DNA of 5,417 nt. Source: Nitrococcus sp. (GTDB lineage Bacteria; Pseudomonadota; Gammaproteobacteria; Nitrococcales; Nitrococcaceae). How positions within the stretch are numbered: position 1 is the stretch's first letter; every line of letters starts with the position of its first letter. Of this stretch, positions 4,907 through 5,417 are shown one piece after another. A program made the position numbers and the translations under genes. Below the pieces are notes generated by a model. The model did no database searches and was not told the DNA's origin. It saw nothing but the letters and a program-made list of their open reading frames with translations. The stretch is taken from NCBI GenBank assembly GCA_030452365.1, contig JAKDMK010000190.1, positions 1-5,417 on the forward strand. The letters run 5' to 3'.

Positions 4907-5417
4907 CTATATCGCCCGTGCTCCCTTAGCGCCTTCGCTGCCTGACTGTGAAAGAGCCGGCGGTCTTTTGCGCCAACCCACGACGCGCCCGGGATTGCCG
5001 GCGACCTGGGCATAGGGAGGTATGGATTTGTTCACCACGGTGCCTGCGGAGACGATGGCGCCTTTTCCGATGGTTACGCCGGGCGCCACAAACACGTTCG
5101 CGCCGAGCCAAACGTCATCCTCTATGACTACCGGCTTGTATTCGAGTCCCTGTCGCAAACAAGGTCGATCCGGATCGTCAAACCGATGATTATCCGCCCA
5201 TATCTTTACATCCGGCCCGAACAGTACCCAATCGCCGATGGTAACGCCCCCGCTGCCTCCGATTTGCGTGCCCTGCGCAATCGCGCAATGTGAGCCGATC
5301 GACACCTTTTCGGGTGTCTTTATTTGTAAATAACGCGCCAGCGATGTGTCTTCCCCAAGATGCTTTAGTAAGCGTCGCATCACAGCATAACGCAGACGGT
5401 CGCCGACACGGCCGGGA
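4907..5417 (-). CDS. Hexapeptide-repeat O-acyltransferase, 5' end beyond window
   Basis: A left-handed beta-helix acyltransferase (maltose/galactoside O-acetyltransferase type), which moves an acyl group, usually acetyl from acetyl-CoA, to a sugar hydroxyl. Numbering from the in-frame GTG at 5383: hexapeptide turns begin near 27 ([16 protein letters not shown]), continue through [15 protein letters not shown], and after an extended loop resume with [33 protein letters not shown], then [16 protein letters not shown]66 in [12 protein letters not shown] sits at the catalytic histidine position of the family. The frame stays open upstream of that GTG to the window edge and reads [20 protein letters not shown], which resembles the basic N-terminal helix of these enzymes, so the true start is probably beyond 5417. 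The C-terminal tail ([18 protein letters not shown]) looks disordered. Such genes often lie in polysaccharide or lipopolysaccharide clusters; the acceptor is unknown. Confidence 0.9.
   Translation of the reverse strand, partial: PGRVGDRLRYAVMRRLLKHLGEDTSLARYLQIKTPEKVSIGSHCAIAQGTQIGGSGGVTIGDWVLFGPDVKIWADNHRFDDPDRPCLRQGLEYKPVVIEDDVWLGANVFVAPGVTIGKGAIVSAGTVVNKSIPPYAQVAGNPGRVVGWRKRPPALSQSGSEGAKGARAI

Overview
This window reads as a decayed, mobile-element-rich accessory stretch of a bacterial chromosome. The host is probably a Gammaproteobacterium. The main grounds are a REP/BIME-like palindromic pair of the GTGTGGGAGCGG type near 4212-4281, plus IS21- and IS4-type transposase remnants and moderately high GC coding sequence. 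The genus cannot be told from the sequence.

Layout. Bases 1-623 hold two truncated, frameshifted transposase fragments joined head to tail: the 5' part of an IS21-type istA (120-446, three frameshifts) runs directly into the 3' end of an IS4/Tn5-like transposase (444-623). An almost perfect 32-bp palindrome covers the old istA start. Bases 624-1207 carry no recognisable gene. A 56-codon reading frame with a good ribosome binding site (1208-1378) sits 22 bp before the main intact gene, a secreted 556-residue PL1-type pectate lyase (1401-3071). This enzyme has an unusual N-terminal extension of five 11-12-residue repeats, predicted to be helical, between the signal peptide and the catalytic beta-helix. 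Its stop codon lies in a 16-bp tandem duplication. Just behind it are an N-terminal IS4-type transposase fragment with an in-frame stop (about 3093-3307) and the frameshifted C-terminal part of an ADP-ribosylglycohydrolase (about 3308-3807). Bases 3808-4442 are non-coding and contain the REP-like pair and a candidate extended -10 promoter.

The right end has two intact-looking genes facing each other: a VOC (glyoxalase/methylmalonyl-CoA epimerase fold) protein on the plus strand (4443-4859) and, 47 bp away on the minus strand, a left-handed beta-helix (hexapeptide) O-acyltransferase whose 5' end runs off the window.

Reading. The lyase would be exported and act on pectin or polygalacturonate outside the cytoplasm. 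It lies between pieces of IS4-type elements, a 3' end upstream and a 5' end downstream in the same direction, as expected if it entered on, or was trapped between, IS copies. The acyltransferase is of the kind found in sugar or polysaccharide modification. No functional link between the lyase and the right-hand genes can be shown from this window. No tRNA, rRNA, CRISPR array or origin was seen.
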